From: Tenebrionibacter intestinalis
GTDB lineage: Bacteria > Pseudomonadota > Gammaproteobacteria > Enterobacterales > Enterobacteriaceae
Length of the DNA stretch: 54,008 nt
Reading direction: 5' to 3'
NCBI RefSeq assembly: GCF_016632365.1
Contig: NZ_JAEPBH010000032.1
Span: forward strand, 645-54,652
Made by a program: the position numbers and the translations under genes. The notes beneath the pieces were generated by a model, which was not told where the DNA came from, did no database searches, and saw nothing but the letters and a program-made list of their open reading frames with translations. Below are positions 8,655-18,846 of this stretch, in pieces; positions within the stretch are counted from its first letter, which is position 1, and each line of letters opens with the position of its first letter.

Positions 8655-8681
8655 ATTTCGGCGGTAGTTACTCAAACTTGC
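8655..8681 (-). promoter_or_regulatory. sigma-28 (FliA) promoter of the chemoreceptor gene
   Basis: Read leftward: GCAAGTTT, an 11-base spacer, then GCCGAAAT, against the FliA consensus TAAAGTTT-N11-GCCGATAA. Spacing is exact and seven of eight bases fit in each of the core portions or nearly so. It sits 34 bases before the chosen start, placing the gene in the late flagellar regulon. Confidence 0.75.
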
Positions 8682-8711
8682 TTAACAATTAAAAAAACCT
8701 AAGCCAACTTA

Positions 8712-9020
<309 letters not shown>

Positions 9021-9033
9021 TTCAGCGCGCCCA

Positions 9034-9133
9034 GTTTGTTAACCAAAAAGGAAAAAACAGGTGTTTTTCTTCTTTGTGGTAAATTGCGTTACATCCATTC
9101 TGTCTGCGTCAGAATGGGGCTTGTCGGCACTCT
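9034..9133 (+). repeat. interspersed three-hairpin repeat, copy A2 (short)
   Basis: Tandem to copy A1 and in the same orientation, starting with the same cgcccagtttgtt lead. It keeps the first hairpin (AAGGAAAAA/TTTTTC), TTTGTGGTAA and the final hairpin (ATTCTGTCTGCGTCAGAAT) followed by GGGGCTTGTC, but has lost the middle GAAAATCA hairpin. Confidence 0.65.
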
Positions 9134-9188
9134 CAGCGTGCCTGGGTCAGGTGGGATTTTCCGGACTAAACAATTTCAGCCCGGAAAG

Positions 9189-9262
9189 CGCGAAAACCCA
9201 TGCGTTGGTTTTCGGCCGTTACCGCCAAGCGGGCAAAGCTACGTTTTGCCCGCTTTGTCAAC
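9189..9262. terminator. hairpins downstream of speB
   Basis: Two stem-loops follow the speB stop in the direction of transcription: AAGCGGGCAAA/TTTTGCCCGCTT and GAAAACC/GGTTTTC. Neither has a long T-run on the speB strand, so a terminator role is only likely from position. Confidence 0.4.
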
Positions 9263-9279
9263 ACGATAAAGCGCGGTGG

Positions 9280-10200
9280 TTACGCGCCTTTTTTAGCGGC
9301 CTGGATATAAAGCATTTCCAGCGCAAGCGTGGCGGCCGCCAGCGCTGTAATATCTGACTGGTCGTAAGGCGGCGCTACTTCCACCACATCCATACCCACA
9401 ATATTCAAATCTTTCAGGCCGCGCACCAGCTTAAGCGCACGGTCAGTAGTCAGCCCGCCGATAACGGGAGTACCGGTACCCGGCGCATGGGACGGATCGA
9501 GGCAGTCTATATCAAAGGTCAGATAGGCTGGCATATCACCGACAATCTGTTTTACCTGCGCCAGTATGTCGTCCACGCTGCGGTCATTTACCTGCGGCGC
9601 GCTCAGTACGGTAAAACCATTATCTTTATCGAATTCGGTGCGAATACCAATCTGCACCGAATGCTTCGGGTCAATAAGTCCCTCCTGCGGCGCCGTCCAG
9701 AACATTGTGCCGTGGTCGAATTCGCAGCCGTTAGAATAGGTATCGGTATGCGCGTCGAAATGCACCAGCGCCATTTTGCCAAAATGTTTCGCGTGGGCGC
9801 GCAGCAGCGGCAGCGTCACGAAATGATCGCCGCCGAAAGAAAGCATGCGTTTGCCGGCAGCCAGCAATTTTTCCGCATGGGCCTGCAAATTTTCGCTCAT
9901 TTCACGCGCATCGCCGAAGGCGTACACCAAATCGCCGCAGTCCACTACGTTTAGACGCCCGCGCATATCAAAGTCCCACGGGAAACGACAGTGTTCCCAT
10001 GCCAGGTTCGTGGACGCCTGACGAATCGCGCCCGGCCCGTGGCGGCTGCCCGCACGGCCAGACGTCGCCATATCAAACGTAACACCGGTGATAACCCAGT
10101 CAGCATCGCTGTCGTAAGGCTGAAAATTCAGCGGTAAACGTAAAAAACCAAACGCGTTGGAAACCAGAGAGTTATCGTACTGATGGCCTAAGGTGCTCAT
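9280..10200 (-). CDS. speB: agmatinase
   Basis: A 306-residue ureohydrolase that splits agmatine to putrescine and urea. The binuclear manganese ligands are seen in [15 protein letters not shown] and [17 protein letters not shown], as in E. coli SpeB of the same length. Start ATG follows AGGAGGGCGG, a strong ribosome site. It lies downstream of speA (arginine decarboxylase), which makes its substrate, in the same orientation; a strong terminator between them suggests that speB also has its own promoter. Confidence 0.97.
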   Translation of the reverse strand: MSTLGHQYDNSLVSNAFGFLRLPLNFQPYDSDADWVITGVTFDMATSGRAGSRHGPGAIRQASTNLAWEHCRFPWDFDMRGRLNVVDCGDLVYAFGDAREMSENLQAHAEKLLAAGKRMLSFGGDHFVTLPLLRAHAKHFGKMALVHFDAHTDTYSNGCEFDHGTMFWTAPQEGLIDPKHSVQIGIRTEFDKDNGFTVLSAPQVNDRSVDDILAQVKQIVGDMPAYLTFDIDCLDPSHAPGTGTPVIGGLTTDRALKLVRGLKDLNIVGMDVVEVAPPYDQSDITALAAATLALEMLYIQAAKKGA

Positions 10201-10317
10201 GAACCGCCCTCCTGAAAAGGATGTTGCATGGCCCGGAACGTTTGTACAGCGGCGCCAGGCTTATATCAGCCGGAAAACCATCACAACAGCATCCGGGCCG
10301 CAACGCTTACCGGGGAT

Positions 10318-10353
10318 AAAAAAAACCCCTCCGCGTCGTTAACCCGACGAGGA
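10318..10353 (-). terminator. rho-independent terminator of speA
   Basis: On the minus strand a GC-rich stem CCTCGTCG/CGACGCGGAGG with a short loop is followed directly by eight T residues, about 100 bases beyond the speA stop. Confidence 0.85.
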
Positions 10354-10452
10354 AGGGAGTGGATTTAGTGCGGGTATCTGCAAACGCGGACACCGCAAAT
10401 ATATTGTTCGCGGATTATCACCTTAACGATCGCCGCGTTCAAGCGCCGCGCG

Positions 10453-12429
10453 CTACTCGTCTTCGAGATACGTGTAACCGTACAGCCCTGCTTCAAACTC
10501 CTCCAGGAACTGTTGCTGTAGCGCCTCATCCAGGCCAGTTTGTTTAACCTGATCGCGAAAGCGGGTCAGCAGCGTATCCGGATCGAGCTGCACGTAGCGC
10601 AGCATATCGGCCACGGTATCCCCTTCGTCGGAAAGCTCCACTTCCGCTTTCCCCTCTGCGAAGACAAAAACGTTTACCGCCTCAGTGTCGCCGAACAGAT
10701 TATGCATGTTACCCAGTATTTCCTGGTATGCGCCCACCATAAAGAAGCCCAGCAGCGGCGGGTTATCCGGATCGTAATCCGGTAACGGCATCGTCGTGGC
10801 GATGCCGTCGCCATCCACGTAATGATCGATAGCGCCGTCGGAATCGCAGGTGATATCCAGCAGCACGCCGCGCCGGCTCGGCGCGTGGTTCAGCCCTTCC
10901 AGCGGCAGTACCGGGAACAACTGATCAATCCCCCAGGCATCCGGCATCGACTGGAACAGCGAGAAGTTAACGTACAGTTTGTCCGCCATGCGCTCCTGAA
11001 GTTCATCAATAATCGGCCGATGGGCGCGGTTCGACGGATCGAGCTGCTTTTGAATTTCATGGCACATATTCAAATAAAGCTGCTCGGCCCATGCGCGCTG
11101 ATGCAGGCTATAGGTGCCTGCCGAATAGCCGGTATGGATATCGTGCAGATCCATTTGGCTATCGTGTAGCCATTCACGCAGCGAGCGGCGGTTATCCGGC
11201 TCGTGCATCTCCTGCCAGGTTTCCCACATGCTTTGCAACGCGCGCGGCGCGTCGCCTTCCGGCGCCTGAGAGACAGTATATTCGTTACGCTCCACGCCAA
11301 TAACATTAGACACCAGCACCGTATGGTGCGCGGTTACGGCACGGCCTGATTCGGTAATAACCGTCGGATGCGGCAGCCCGTTTTCTTCGCAGGCGTCTCC
11401 GATAGCCCAAATGATATTGTTGGCATACTCATTCAAACCATAGTTGACAGAGCAGTCTGACTGCGAGCGCGTACCTTCATAGTCCACCCCCAGGCCGCCG
11501 CCTACGTCAAAGCACTGAATTTTTACGCCCAGCTTGTGCAGTTCCACGTAAAACCGCGCCGATTCACGCACGCCTGTCGCGATATCGCGGATGTTAGCCA
11601 TCTGCGATCCCAGGTGGAAATGCAGCAGTTGCAGGCTTTCCAGCCGGTTCGCCGCGCGCAGCTTCTCAACCAGTTGCAACACCTGCGTAGCTGCCAGGCC
11701 AAATTTGGATTTTTCGCCGCCCGAAGACTGCCATTTACCCGATCCTTGCGAGGCCAGACGCGCGCGCACGCCAAGCCGCGGCACCACATTCAGGCGCGCG
11801 GCCTCTTCCAGCACAAGATCGATTTCAGTCATTTTTTCAATAACCAGATAGACCCTGTGCCCCATTTTTTCGCCGATGAGCGCAAGGCGAATATATTCGC
11901 GATCTTTGTAACCGTTGCAGACAATAACGGAACGCGTCATACCCGCATGGGCCAGCACTGCCATCAGCTCAGCTTTGGAACCCGCCTCCAGCCCCAGCGG
12001 TTCGCCGGAGTGGATCAACGATTCGATAACGCGGCGATGCTGATTAACCTTAATCGGGTAGACCAAAAAATAGTCGCCGTTATAGCCATAAGATTCGCGC
12101 GCGCGGCGAAACGCCGCGTTGATGGAGCGCAAACGATGCTGCAGAATCTGCGGGAAACAGAACAGGGCAGGCAAGCGCTGCCCCTGCGCCTCACGCGCTT
12201 TAACAAGCTGCGCAAGATCGACGCGCGCTTCAGGCTGCTCAGGATCGGGGCATACCGTAATATGGCCCAGTTCATTCACGTCATAATACGCGTTGCCCCA
12301 CCAGGCAATATTATAAGTGCGCAGCATTTTGCTGGCTTCCTGAGAACGCATTGCCACCTCCTGCATTGAACGCAGTGTGCTCTGTTCGCCTGCTGACGAA
12401 CCTGAAAAAGAAGACATATCGTCAGACAT
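10453..12429 (-). CDS. speA: biosynthetic arginine decarboxylase
   Basis: A 658-residue PLP-dependent enzyme converting arginine to agmatine, first step of the agmatine route to putrescine. Seen: the N-terminal [18 protein letters not shown], the PLP lysine segment [10 protein letters not shown], the glycine-rich phosphate-binding [14 protein letters not shown], and the C-terminal [12 protein letters not shown]. Length equals the E. coli protein from MSDD, and that ATG has GAGG six bases upstream; the open frame begins eight codons earlier. A small yqgB-like gene overlaps its start. Together with speB it forms the agmatine pathway. Confidence 0.97.
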   Translation of the reverse strand: MSDDMSSFSGSSAGEQSTLRSMQEVAMRSQEASKMLRTYNIAWWGNAYYDVNELGHITVCPDPEQPEARVDLAQLVKAREAQGQRLPALFCFPQILQHRLRSINAAFRRARESYGYNGDYFLVYPIKVNQHRRVIESLIHSGEPLGLEAGSKAELMAVLAHAGMTRSVIVCNGYKDREYIRLALIGEKMGHRVYLVIEKMTEIDLVLEEAARLNVVPRLGVRARLASQGSGKWQSSGGEKSKFGLAATQVLQLVEKLRAANRLESLQLLHFHLGSQMANIRDIATGVRESARFYVELHKLGVKIQCFDVGGGLGVDYEGTRSQSDCSVNYGLNEYANNIIWAIGDACEENGLPHPTVITESGRAVTAHHTVLVSNVIGVERNEYTVSQAPEGDAPRALQSMWETWQEMHEPDNRRSLREWLHDSQMDLHDIHTGYSAGTYSLHQRAWAEQLYLNMCHEIQKQLDPSNRAHRPIIDELQERMADKLYVNFSLFQSMPDAWGIDQLFPVLPLEGLNHAPSRRGVLLDITCDSDGAIDHYVDGDGIATTMPLPDYDPDNPPLLGFFMVGAYQEILGNMHNLFGDTEAVNVFVFAEGKAEVELSDEGDTVADMLRYVQLDPDTLLTRFRDQVKQTGLDEALQQQFLEEFEAGLYGYTYLEDE

Positions 12430-12568
12430 TGCGAACCTCGCTGTTGCCGTCATATTTAAAATAGTTCACCACTATCGCAGGGGATATTTGCGATAACAAC
12501 CCAATTAATGCGCGCCTTAACAGCATAAGTTGCTGTATAGCGCACCATAATAATGGTTCCATGTTCAT
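12422..12568 (-). CDS. yqgB: YqgB-like small protein upstream of speA
   Basis: A 48-codon frame whose C-terminal part, [15 protein letters not shown], is close to E. coli YqgB (GLLSQFQAAIVVNCF), a protein of about 43 residues encoded at the same place ahead of speA. It ends inside the speA start region, overlapping it by eight bases, so it is co-transcribed and may couple translation of speA. The start could be this ATG or the one six bases later (MEPLLW); ribosome-site evidence is weak. E. coli YqgB has been linked to acid stress, as far as I recall; function here is not shown. Confidence 0.6.
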   Translation of the reverse strand: MNMEPLLWCAIQQLMLLRRALIGLLSQISPAIVVNYFKYDGNSEVRNV

Positions 12569-13222
12569 CTCAGTGTAAAACACGCCTACCGTGCCGCCAC
12601 AGCGAGCACGGAAATATCGGGAGCGCATTTTTCAAACGCGCAGCGGCTGAAATTTCAGCGTACCGACACAACGCCGGCCCGTGAATCCGGCGATGCGCAG
12701 GGGCATAAGGGCCGCTGATTGCAGAAAAACGAAATAACGGAGGGGGACGCGGCAAGCACGCCAGGACGGCGTAATGCGTCAAAGAAATCACTGCGGTATA
12801 TCATCGATCGTATCACCTCCACGCTCCGCAGGCCGGTAAACCAGCGCAGGAATGCGGTAGCGTTAAGCAGTCAATTACGTGTCCCGATCGTGCGGAAAAG
12901 TAGGGTATTTCCGGCAGCGGCCGTGCTGCGCCGTTTATACCGACAGACGGCATAAAAAGCAAAATAAAATATGCGCGCCCGTCCGCTTTCCTCCACGGGC
13001 TGCCGGCAAAAGTTTTTCACAATATGTCTCAGGCCAAAAATCGCTGGTAATCCCTTTATGGATTAACCTAAAATAGACGTCCAGAAGTTAATCCATCTAT
13101 ACCGATTAACATTCAGACTGCCCGTGGCTTTACTCGCACAAAACTCTCTTTTGGACTTCCTGCTACGAGGGTTTTTTGACGTCGCAGTCCATCTTACTGA
13201 TTTCCTTTAGGGTGAAGAAAAC
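12569..13222. other. speA-metK divergent intergenic region
   Basis: About 650 bases between the divergent yqgB-speA and metK genes. It must hold both promoters. Open frames here (for example rightward 12719-12955) have no family resemblance and odd, arginine-rich composition, so I treat it as non-coding except for the MetJ sites described separately. Confidence 0.5.
13075..13098 (+). promoter_or_regulatory. MetJ operator (met boxes) of metK
   Basis: Three consecutive eight-base units, AGACGTCC, AGAAGTTA and ATCCATCT, resemble the tandem met-box consensus AGACGTCT, with the first nearly perfect. The position about 125 bases before metK fits SAM-MetJ repression known for metK in enterobacteria. 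Confidence 0.6.
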
Positions 13223-14377
13223 ATGGCTAAACACCTTTTTACGTCCGAGTCTGTATCGGAAGGGCATCCCGATAAAATTGCTGACCAAATTTCTGATGCG
13301 GTGCTGGACGCCATACTGCAACAGGATCCAAAAGCGCGCGTTGCCTGTGAGACTTACGTAAAAACAGGCATGGTGCTGGTAGGCGGTGAAATCACTACCA
13401 GCGCCTGGGTCGATATCGAAGAAATCACCCGTAATACCGTGCGTGAAATCGGCTATGTGCATTCCGATATGGGCTTTGACGCTAACTCCTGCGCCGTGCT
13501 GAGCGCCATTGGCAAGCAGTCTCCCGATATCAACCAGGGCGTTGACCGCGCCGACCCGCTTGAGCAGGGCGCAGGCGATCAGGGCCTGATGTTTGGCTAT
13601 GCCACTAACGAAACCGACGTGCTGATGCCGGCGCCTGTCACCTACGCGCATCGCCTGGTGCAGCGCCAGGCGCAGGTACGTAAAAACGGCGCCCTGCCGT
13701 GGCTGCGCCCGGACGCCAAAAGCCAGGTCACTTTCCAGTACGACAGCGGTAAAATTGTCGGTATCGACGCCGTAGTGCTGTCTACCCAACACGCGGAAGA
13801 TATCGACCAGAAAGCGCTGCAGGAAGCAGTGATGGAAGAAATCATCAAACCGGTGTTGCCCACCGAATGGCTTAACGCGTCCACCAAGTTCTTTATCAAC
13901 CCAACCGGGCGTTTTGTTATCGGCGGCCCAATGGGCGACTGCGGCCTGACGGGGCGTAAAATCATCGTTGATACCTACGGCGGCATGGCGCGCCACGGCG
14001 GCGGCGCGTTTTCCGGCAAAGATCCGTCGAAAGTTGACCGTTCTGCCGCTTATGCCGCGCGCTACGTGGCAAAAAATATTGTTGCCGCAGGGCTTGCCGA
14101 TCGCTGTGAAATTCAGGTGTCTTATGCCATTGGCGTAGCCGAGCCGACGTCTATCATGGTTGAAACCTTTGGCACTGAGAAAGTTGCGCCTGAACAACTG
14201 ACGCTGCTGGTACGTGAATTCTTCGATCTGCGTCCGTATGGTCTTATCCAGATGCTGGACCTGCTGCATCCTATCTATAAAGAAACGGCCGCCTACGGCC
14301 ACTTTGGGCGCGAGCATTTCCCGTGGGAAAAAACCGATAAAGCCGCGCAGTTGCGCGACGCCGCCGGCCTGAAATAA
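13223..14377 (+). CDS. metK: S-adenosylmethionine synthetase
   Basis: A 384-residue enzyme forming S-adenosylmethionine from methionine and ATP. Start [22 protein letters not shown] is the invariant family N terminus; [12 protein letters not shown] and the phosphate loop [19 protein letters not shown] are present. Same length as E. coli MetK. ATG preceded by AGGGTGAAG. Single-gene unit with met boxes upstream and a long hairpin downstream. Confidence 0.98.
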   Translation: MAKHLFTSESVSEGHPDKIADQISDAVLDAILQQDPKARVACETYVKTGMVLVGGEITTSAWVDIEEITRNTVREIGYVHSDMGFDANSCAVLSAIGKQSPDINQGVDRADPLEQGAGDQGLMFGYATNETDVLMPAPVTYAHRLVQRQAQVRKNGALPWLRPDAKSQVTFQYDSGKIVGIDAVVLSTQHAEDIDQKALQEAVMEEIIKPVLPTEWLNASTKFFINPTGRFVIGGPMGDCGLTGRKIIVDTYGGMARHGGGAFSGKDPSKVDRSAAYAARYVAKNIVAAGLADRCEIQVSYAIGVAEPTSIMVETFGTEKVAPEQLTLLVREFFDLRPYGLIQMLDLLHPIYKETAAYGHFGREHFPWEKTDKAAQLRDAAGLK

Positions 14378-14497
14378 CCGTTTTTTACGCAGTCTTCGGG
14401 CTGAACCCTTTCGGCCCGACATGACGGAAGTATCAATTCGTTGATTTTCGGCTGTAAACCCTATCGGGCGACACATCCTGGCCGTTTTTTTTCATGA

Positions 14498-14531
14498 ACC
14501 TGAAAGCCAGCGTCACGCTGGCTTCAGGTTG
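14498..14531 (+). terminator. hairpin downstream of metK
   Basis: A long stem-loop, AACCTGAAAGCCAGCG paired with CGCTGGCTTCAGGTT with a three-base loop, lies about 120 bases after the metK stop. There is no T-run on the metK strand directly after it; the interspersed repeat copy B begins immediately. Confidence 0.55.
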
Positions 14532-14664
14532 TTGACAAAGAAGAAAAAAACGGTTTTTTTCCTTCTTTGTGGTAAGCGGGCGAAAATCAATGCGTTGATT
14601 TTCCTAATTTTTATTGTGTCCCCTCCAACCTGTCTGCAACAGGACGGGGTTTGTCAACCGTCTC
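14530..14664 (+). repeat. interspersed three-hairpin repeat, copy B
   Basis: Begins GTTGACAAAGAAG directly after the metK hairpin, then the A-rich/T-rich hairpin, TTTGTGGTAAGCGGGCG, the GAAAATCAATGCGTTGATTTTC hairpin (stem of nine), AT-rich spacer, and CCTGTCTGCAACAGG followed by GGGGTTTGTCAACCG. It is the most regular copy together with A1 and the inverted copy at 39.4 kb. Confidence 0.8.
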
Positions 14665-14958
14665 GCTTTTTTATATTTTGTCAACACAGCCCACGCACAC
14701 GGCTTCCCGGCTATAACGCATTACCTCCGCACAGCCGTTTTCTCAGCGCAGCGAACAGGCTTCACTGAACAAACCGCTGCCTGCCGATTCGCCCCTCGCC
14801 TGTTTTAACCTGGAGGACTCTGATAATTCACTTGCCCCCGCAGCCCGGGGTACGTAACAACAGCGATACGCTATAGTTTCTGTCTATATTCTTTATGTTT
14901 TTTGGTTGTCGGCAATCGCTCATCGTAATAAGCCGGCACGGCATAATACCGCCGAAAA
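14665..14958. other. intergenic sequence between repeat B and galP operators
   Basis: No supported gene. Short open frames on both strands lack any recognisable family. Confidence 0.4.
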
Positions 14959-14972
14959 TGTAATCGATTACA
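14959..14972 (+). promoter_or_regulatory. GalR/GalS operator, distal
   Basis: TGTAATCGATTACA is a perfect palindrome matching the GalR/GalS consensus TGTAANCGNTTACA. It lies about 260 bases before galP and 174 bases before a second operator. Confidence 0.75.
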
Positions 14973-15132
14973 AGCCAAAAAGGACGGCCTTTTATTTGCT
15001 CGTTTATTCTGCCCGACACAATGCCGCCAATAATCTCGGCTTTCTTCAGCTTCTTCTGAAAGCGGGTACAAAACTAAGTCATTAACTGCCTGTATTTCAG
15101 GCTATGCGCTACAAACCCTGTTTCACCCTTTA

Positions 15133-15146
15133 TGTAACCGATTACA
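15133..15146 (+). promoter_or_regulatory. GalR/GalS operator, proximal
   Basis: TGTAACCGATTACA matches the same consensus, about 85 bases before the galP start. Paired operators are the arrangement used for repression by looping in the gal regulon. Confidence 0.75.
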
Positions 15147-15149
15147 TCA

Positions 15150-15167
15150 CCGTGATAGCCATCACAA
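15150..15167 (+). promoter_or_regulatory. CRP-cAMP site of galP
   Basis: GTGATAGCCATCAC followed by A residues fits the CRP consensus TGTGA-N6-TCACA with full inner symmetry, next to the proximal GalR operator and about 65 bases before galP. It implies catabolite control. Confidence 0.6.
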
Positions 15168-15231
15168 AAACTTATCTATCCCTTACTTAACCTTTACGCT
15201 GAAAAATGTAATAACCCAACCGGAGGGGCAT

Positions 15232-16626
15232 ATGCCTGACAATAAGAAACATGGGAGTTCAAACAGGACCATCACTTTTTTTGTCTGTTTTCTCGCTGCT
15301 CTGGCGGGTTTGCTGTTTGGTCTTGATATCGGCGTCATTGCCGGCGCGCTGCCCTTTATTGCGCATGAATTTCAGATTTCCGCGCACCAACAGGAGTGGG
15401 TGGTCAGCACAATGATGTTTGGGGCCGCCGTCGGCGCGGTCGGCAGCGGCTGGCTCTCTTTCCGCCTTGGGCGTAAATACAGTCTGATGACAGGTTCAGT
15501 GCTGTTCGTCGTAGGATCGCTGGCCTCTGCGTTTGCGCCTAATGTAGAAGTGCTGTTCATCTCGCGCGTACTGCTGGGGCTGGCCGTCGGCATCGCGTCC
15601 TATACCGCGCCGCTCTACCTGTCCGAAATAGCCCCCGAGCGCATTCGCGGCAGTATGATCTCCATGTATCAACTGATGATAACCATCGGGATTCTGGGCG
15701 CGTACCTGTCGGATACCGCTTTTAGCTACACCGGCGCATGGCGCTGGATGCTGGGTATTATCACCCTTCCAGCCATACTGCTGCTCATCGGGGTATTCTT
15801 TCTACCAGACAGCCCGCGCTGGTTTGCGGCCAGACGCCGCTTTCATGACGCGGAACGCGTACTGCTGCGCCTGCGCGATAGCAGCGCCGAAGCCAAACGC
15901 GAGCTGGAAGAAATTCGCGAAAGCCTCAAGGTAAAACAGACCGGTTGGGCGCTTTTTCGCGAAAACCACAATTTCCGCCGCGCGGTCTTCCTGGGCGTTC
16001 TACTACAGGTAATGCAACAGTTTACCGGCATGAATGTGATTATGTATTACGCGCCAAAAATCTTTGAGCTGGCAGGCTACAGCAATACCACGGAGCAAAT
16101 GTGGGGCACGGTGATTGTCGGTCTGACGAACGTGCTGGCGACGTTTATCGCCATCGGCCTGGTTGACCGCTGGGGGCGTAAGCCGACGTTGATTCTGGGC
16201 TTTATCGTCATGGCGTCAGGCATGGGGATTCTGGGTACCATGATGCATACGGGTATCGCCTCGCCTGCCGCGCAGTATTTCGCCGTGGCCATGCTGCTGA
16301 TGTTCATCATCGGCTTCGCTATGAGCGCAGGCCCGCTGATTTGGGTGCTGTGTTCTGAAATTCAGCCGCTGAAAGGGCGCGATTTCGGCATTACCTGCTC
16401 CACGGCCACCAACTGGATTGCCAATATGATCGTGGGCGCAACCTTCCTGACAATGCTCAATACGCTGGGCAACGCCTGGACCTTCTGGGTATATGCAGGG
16501 CTTAACCTGATCTTTATCATCCTGACGCTTGCTTTAGTACCTGAAACTAAACATGTGTCGCTGGAACGCATCGAGCGCAATTTAATGAAAGGACGGCCGC
16601 TGCGTGAAATCGGCGCTAATCTTTGA
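15232..16626 (+). CDS. galP: galactose:proton symporter
   Basis: A 464-residue sugar transporter of the major facilitator family with twelve membrane segments, importing galactose with a proton. Sugar-porter signatures: [16 protein letters not shown] after helix 2, [16 protein letters not shown], the [14 protein letters not shown] substrate segment in helix 7, DRWGRKPTL, and [14 protein letters not shown] at the end. Length matches E. coli GalP. GGAGGGG lies six bases before the ATG. Two GalR/GalS operators and a CRP site upstream support galactose induction. Its place next to metK is conserved in enterobacteria. Confidence 0.95.
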   Translation: MPDNKKHGSSNRTITFFVCFLAALAGLLFGLDIGVIAGALPFIAHEFQISAHQQEWVVSTMMFGAAVGAVGSGWLSFRLGRKYSLMTGSVLFVVGSLASAFAPNVEVLFISRVLLGLAVGIASYTAPLYLSEIAPERIRGSMISMYQLMITIGILGAYLSDTAFSYTGAWRWMLGIITLPAILLLIGVFFLPDSPRWFAARRRFHDAERVLLRLRDSSAEAKRELEEIRESLKVKQTGWALFRENHNFRRAVFLGVLLQVMQQFTGMNVIMYYAPKIFELAGYSNTTEQMWGTVIVGLTNVLATFIAIGLVDRWGRKPTLILGFIVMASGMGILGTMMHTGIASPAAQYFAVAMLLMFIIGFAMSAGPLIWVLCSEIQPLKGRDFGITCSTATNWIANMIVGATFLTMLNTLGNAWTFWVYAGLNLIFIILTLALVPETKHVSLERIERNLMKGRPLREIGANL

Positions 16627-16636
16627 TTTTATTCAT

Positions 16637-16659
16637 GGAGGAGCCGCAACGGCTCCTCC
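16637..16659 (+). terminator. hairpin downstream of galP
   Basis: Perfect stem GGAGGAGCCG / CGGCTCCTCC ten bases after the galP stop. No T-run follows on the plus strand; a degenerate interspersed repeat begins right after it. Confidence 0.55.
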
Positions 16660-16750
16660 GGTTGTCGGCAAAGAAAAAATGGCTTTTTAGCCTCTCAGTG
16701 TTATCGCAAAAGTTCAATTCATTGATTTTATTAATTAATTTCCTTTCGTT
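16660..16750 (+). repeat. interspersed repeat, degenerate copy D
   Basis: Starts GTTGTCGGCAAAGAAAAAA directly after the galP hairpin and keeps a recognisable TTCAATTCATTGATTTT portion of the middle hairpin; the rest has drifted. Assigned by position and partial likeness to copy B. Confidence 0.4.
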
Positions 16751-17202
16751 CGGGCCAAACCCGCTTGCACGCGTGTTTATCGCCCCTTTCCCGCGCCGCG
16801 ACAACGCCTATTTATTCATCACGCGCCAGCCTGATAAGGAAGCCGTTTCCCGGCCAATCACCAGATTGAAAAATAAAGTGTTTACGGGGCATTAACCTCC
16901 CGGTAAACAGACACACTATAAATTAGCCAGGATTAACCAGGAATAACTTCGACGTAGACTGCTTTTTTATCGTAAGTAATGTTTATCATCTGGAAATTGC
17001 AAATACAGGCTTGCACAATCTTTAATATTATTGTTAATTGGGAAGCGGCTCTGCGCAATGGAACCTTTTGTGCATAACCCGGCCTGGTTGGTCCAGGTTT
17101 ACCGTCAAAAAAACCGGTAACTATCACGTACATTCAGATATACTGACGCAAAATTATGCGTGCAGGTTACCCCAACTCCGATAAGCAACGAATAATATTA
17201 TA
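16751..17202. other. intergenic region before the winged-helix gene
   Basis: About 450 bases without a supported gene. It should carry the promoter of the rightward gene at 17.2 kb; the last 250 bases are AT-rich. No operator was recognised. Confidence 0.35.
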
Positions 17203-18075
17203 ATGATGGATATCCAGAAGCGATCCGAACAGTTACGTAACCGATGCGAACAGTTCAAAAAAATGGACAAATTTTATGATGCTGTTGCCCTGCATTATCA
17301 ATTGAATCTCGATATCTACAAAATGCAGCCGCTGTTCTATAAAATAATCCTCCAGGAATCTCGTTATAATATCGTACAGGCTATTTGCTGTGTAATTTTT
17401 GGCCGTAAAGCCAATTCCGTCTCACAAATTAAAGAAATTTTTGACAAGTACAAAATAGCCAGCCCCAACAGCGTTATCGCTATCATTGCGCTGCTGAAGA
17501 CGACCGGCAGGCTCAGTACCTGGCGTGACGACAGCGACCGGCGCAAGGTGTTGCTGGAATCCACGGAAAAAGGCATTCAGGATCTGAAGTTTTATCTCCG
17601 GGGAGGATTCGCCCCTCTTAACCTACTTTTTCCTGAACTGGAACTGCATGAAGATCTGCTGGACGACGAACAATCACGCTGCTCGTTTTTCAGCCGTGCT
17701 ACTGACATGATGTTTAACGGCATCGTCTACCGTAATATTTTGCCCGACTCAAGCGTATTTCTTGATAAAGATGGCGGGCGTATGATTATGCTCCATCTCT
17801 GGCTCAGGGCGAGAAAAGAAAGTCAGGAAAATCGCATCACGCTGGAATATTCACAGAAGAAGCTGGCAAAAGAATTTGCAGTTTCCCGTACGCATATTCG
17901 TCGGCTATTTCTTGACGCGCTGGATAATGGTTTATGTGAAATTCATGAAGGAAGCCGTATTACTCTATTACCTGCTTTTTTCGATCTGGTAGAAAATTAT
18001 TCAGGGATTTATTTTGCCTGGGTACTGGATTATTTAAACATTCATCCGGCATCACTAATTTCGGGCGAGAAATAA
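17203..18075 (+). CDS. two-domain winged-helix regulator, unassigned
   Basis: A 290-residue soluble protein that I do not recognise as a named gene. The middle (about 60-130) reads like a MarR-type winged helix: helix-turn-helix over VSQIKEIFDKYKIASPNSVIAIIALLKTTGRL, then a wing TWRDDSDRRKVLLE. The C-terminal part (about 215-270) has a second helix-turn-helix, SQKKLAKEFAVSRTHIRRLFLDALDNGLCEI. Two DNA-binding domains in one chain suggest a regulator; there is no signal peptide or membrane segment. Starts at ATGATG. It stands alone between galP and sprT, where E. coli has no such gene. Base composition is more AT-rich than its neighbours. Target unknown. Confidence 0.6.
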   Translation: MMDIQKRSEQLRNRCEQFKKMDKFYDAVALHYQLNLDIYKMQPLFYKIILQESRYNIVQAICCVIFGRKANSVSQIKEIFDKYKIASPNSVIAIIALLKTTGRLSTWRDDSDRRKVLLESTEKGIQDLKFYLRGGFAPLNLLFPELELHEDLLDDEQSRCSFFSRATDMMFNGIVYRNILPDSSVFLDKDGGRMIMLHLWLRARKESQENRITLEYSQKKLAKEFAVSRTHIRRLFLDALDNGLCEIHEGSRITLLPAFFDLVENYSGIYFAWVLDYLNIHPASLISGEK

Positions 18076-18846
18076 CCGTTGCCTGCTTAAGAAAAAAACA
18101 TATATCAGGTTGTTTATATATTTTATAAACGCCTGAGAAATTATGTCCCTGAAATGATTTTTACGCTTCTGAATGAGCGCGCTTTACGGTAGATAAAATT
18201 AAAAGCGCGTTATAGCTGTCAGCACGATGCCGAAGGTTCATCGGCCTCCCCTGAGATTCGCCCGACCCATCGCAGTCGTAAGAGCATGGTTAACGCGCCA
18301 GCCGCGCTACCGCCCGGTTACTGCGCGTAGATCTTCGCGCAGCCGACGCCAGTCTTGACGTAGCTTAGCCACTCGCACTGCGGGTAAAACGCCGGGTTCG
18401 CATTCAGGCCATTTAACTCTCTGCGCCCCACCGGTTCACTCATACAAAAAATGAAGCGTTGCCAAAAATAACGTTTGCCGGATAAAAAAACGCATAATGA
18501 GGTCAGACCATTCACAGGGTTATAATTTTATCCCCACCCACTAACGCCGCCGAACGAAAGCATTCACAGCATCGGCGTTTAACGCACAGAATATAAACTT
18601 ACGTCCCCAACGCGCGCCCGGTTTAATTCGACATCAAAGTGTCCGTTAAAACAAGAACATTCCCGGTTTTTCCTGTATTTACTAATTTATTGATAATAAA
18701 AGATATAAGCTGAGCGAACCTCTGCGCGCCCTGCTTCTTTATTTCTCCGGCAGCTTTCATATTACGTGTTCCGTTAGTCTGTGGTAAAAATCATCGTACC
18801 GGCTCAGGGCTTGTACCGGATAACGAACCTGACTATTCTCTGGTGC
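18076..18846. other. long intergenic region between the winged-helix gene and sprT
   Basis: About 770 bases with no supported gene. A leftward frame at 18318-18515 (65 codons) has no family resemblance. The stretch around 18650-18720 is AT-rich and may contain the sprT promoter. No repeats of the interspersed family were found here. Confidence 0.35.

Noticed and set aside
11536..12369. Rightward open frame of 277 codons within speA
   Set aside because: Antisense to a strongly conserved gene; composition typical of a shadow.
12719..12955. Rightward 78-codon frame in the speA-metK gap as a possible small gene
   Set aside because: Arg/Ser-rich with no likeness to the E. coli small genes of this gap, and it starts at a poor site.
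13163..14476. Long leftward open frame (437 codons) across metK
   Set aside because: It is fully antisense to metK, and arises from the GC-rich codon pattern of that gene; no family resemblance.
18318..18515. Leftward 65-codon frame in the sprT upstream gap
   Set aside because: No ribosome site, no recognisable family, and neighbouring frames are equally open.
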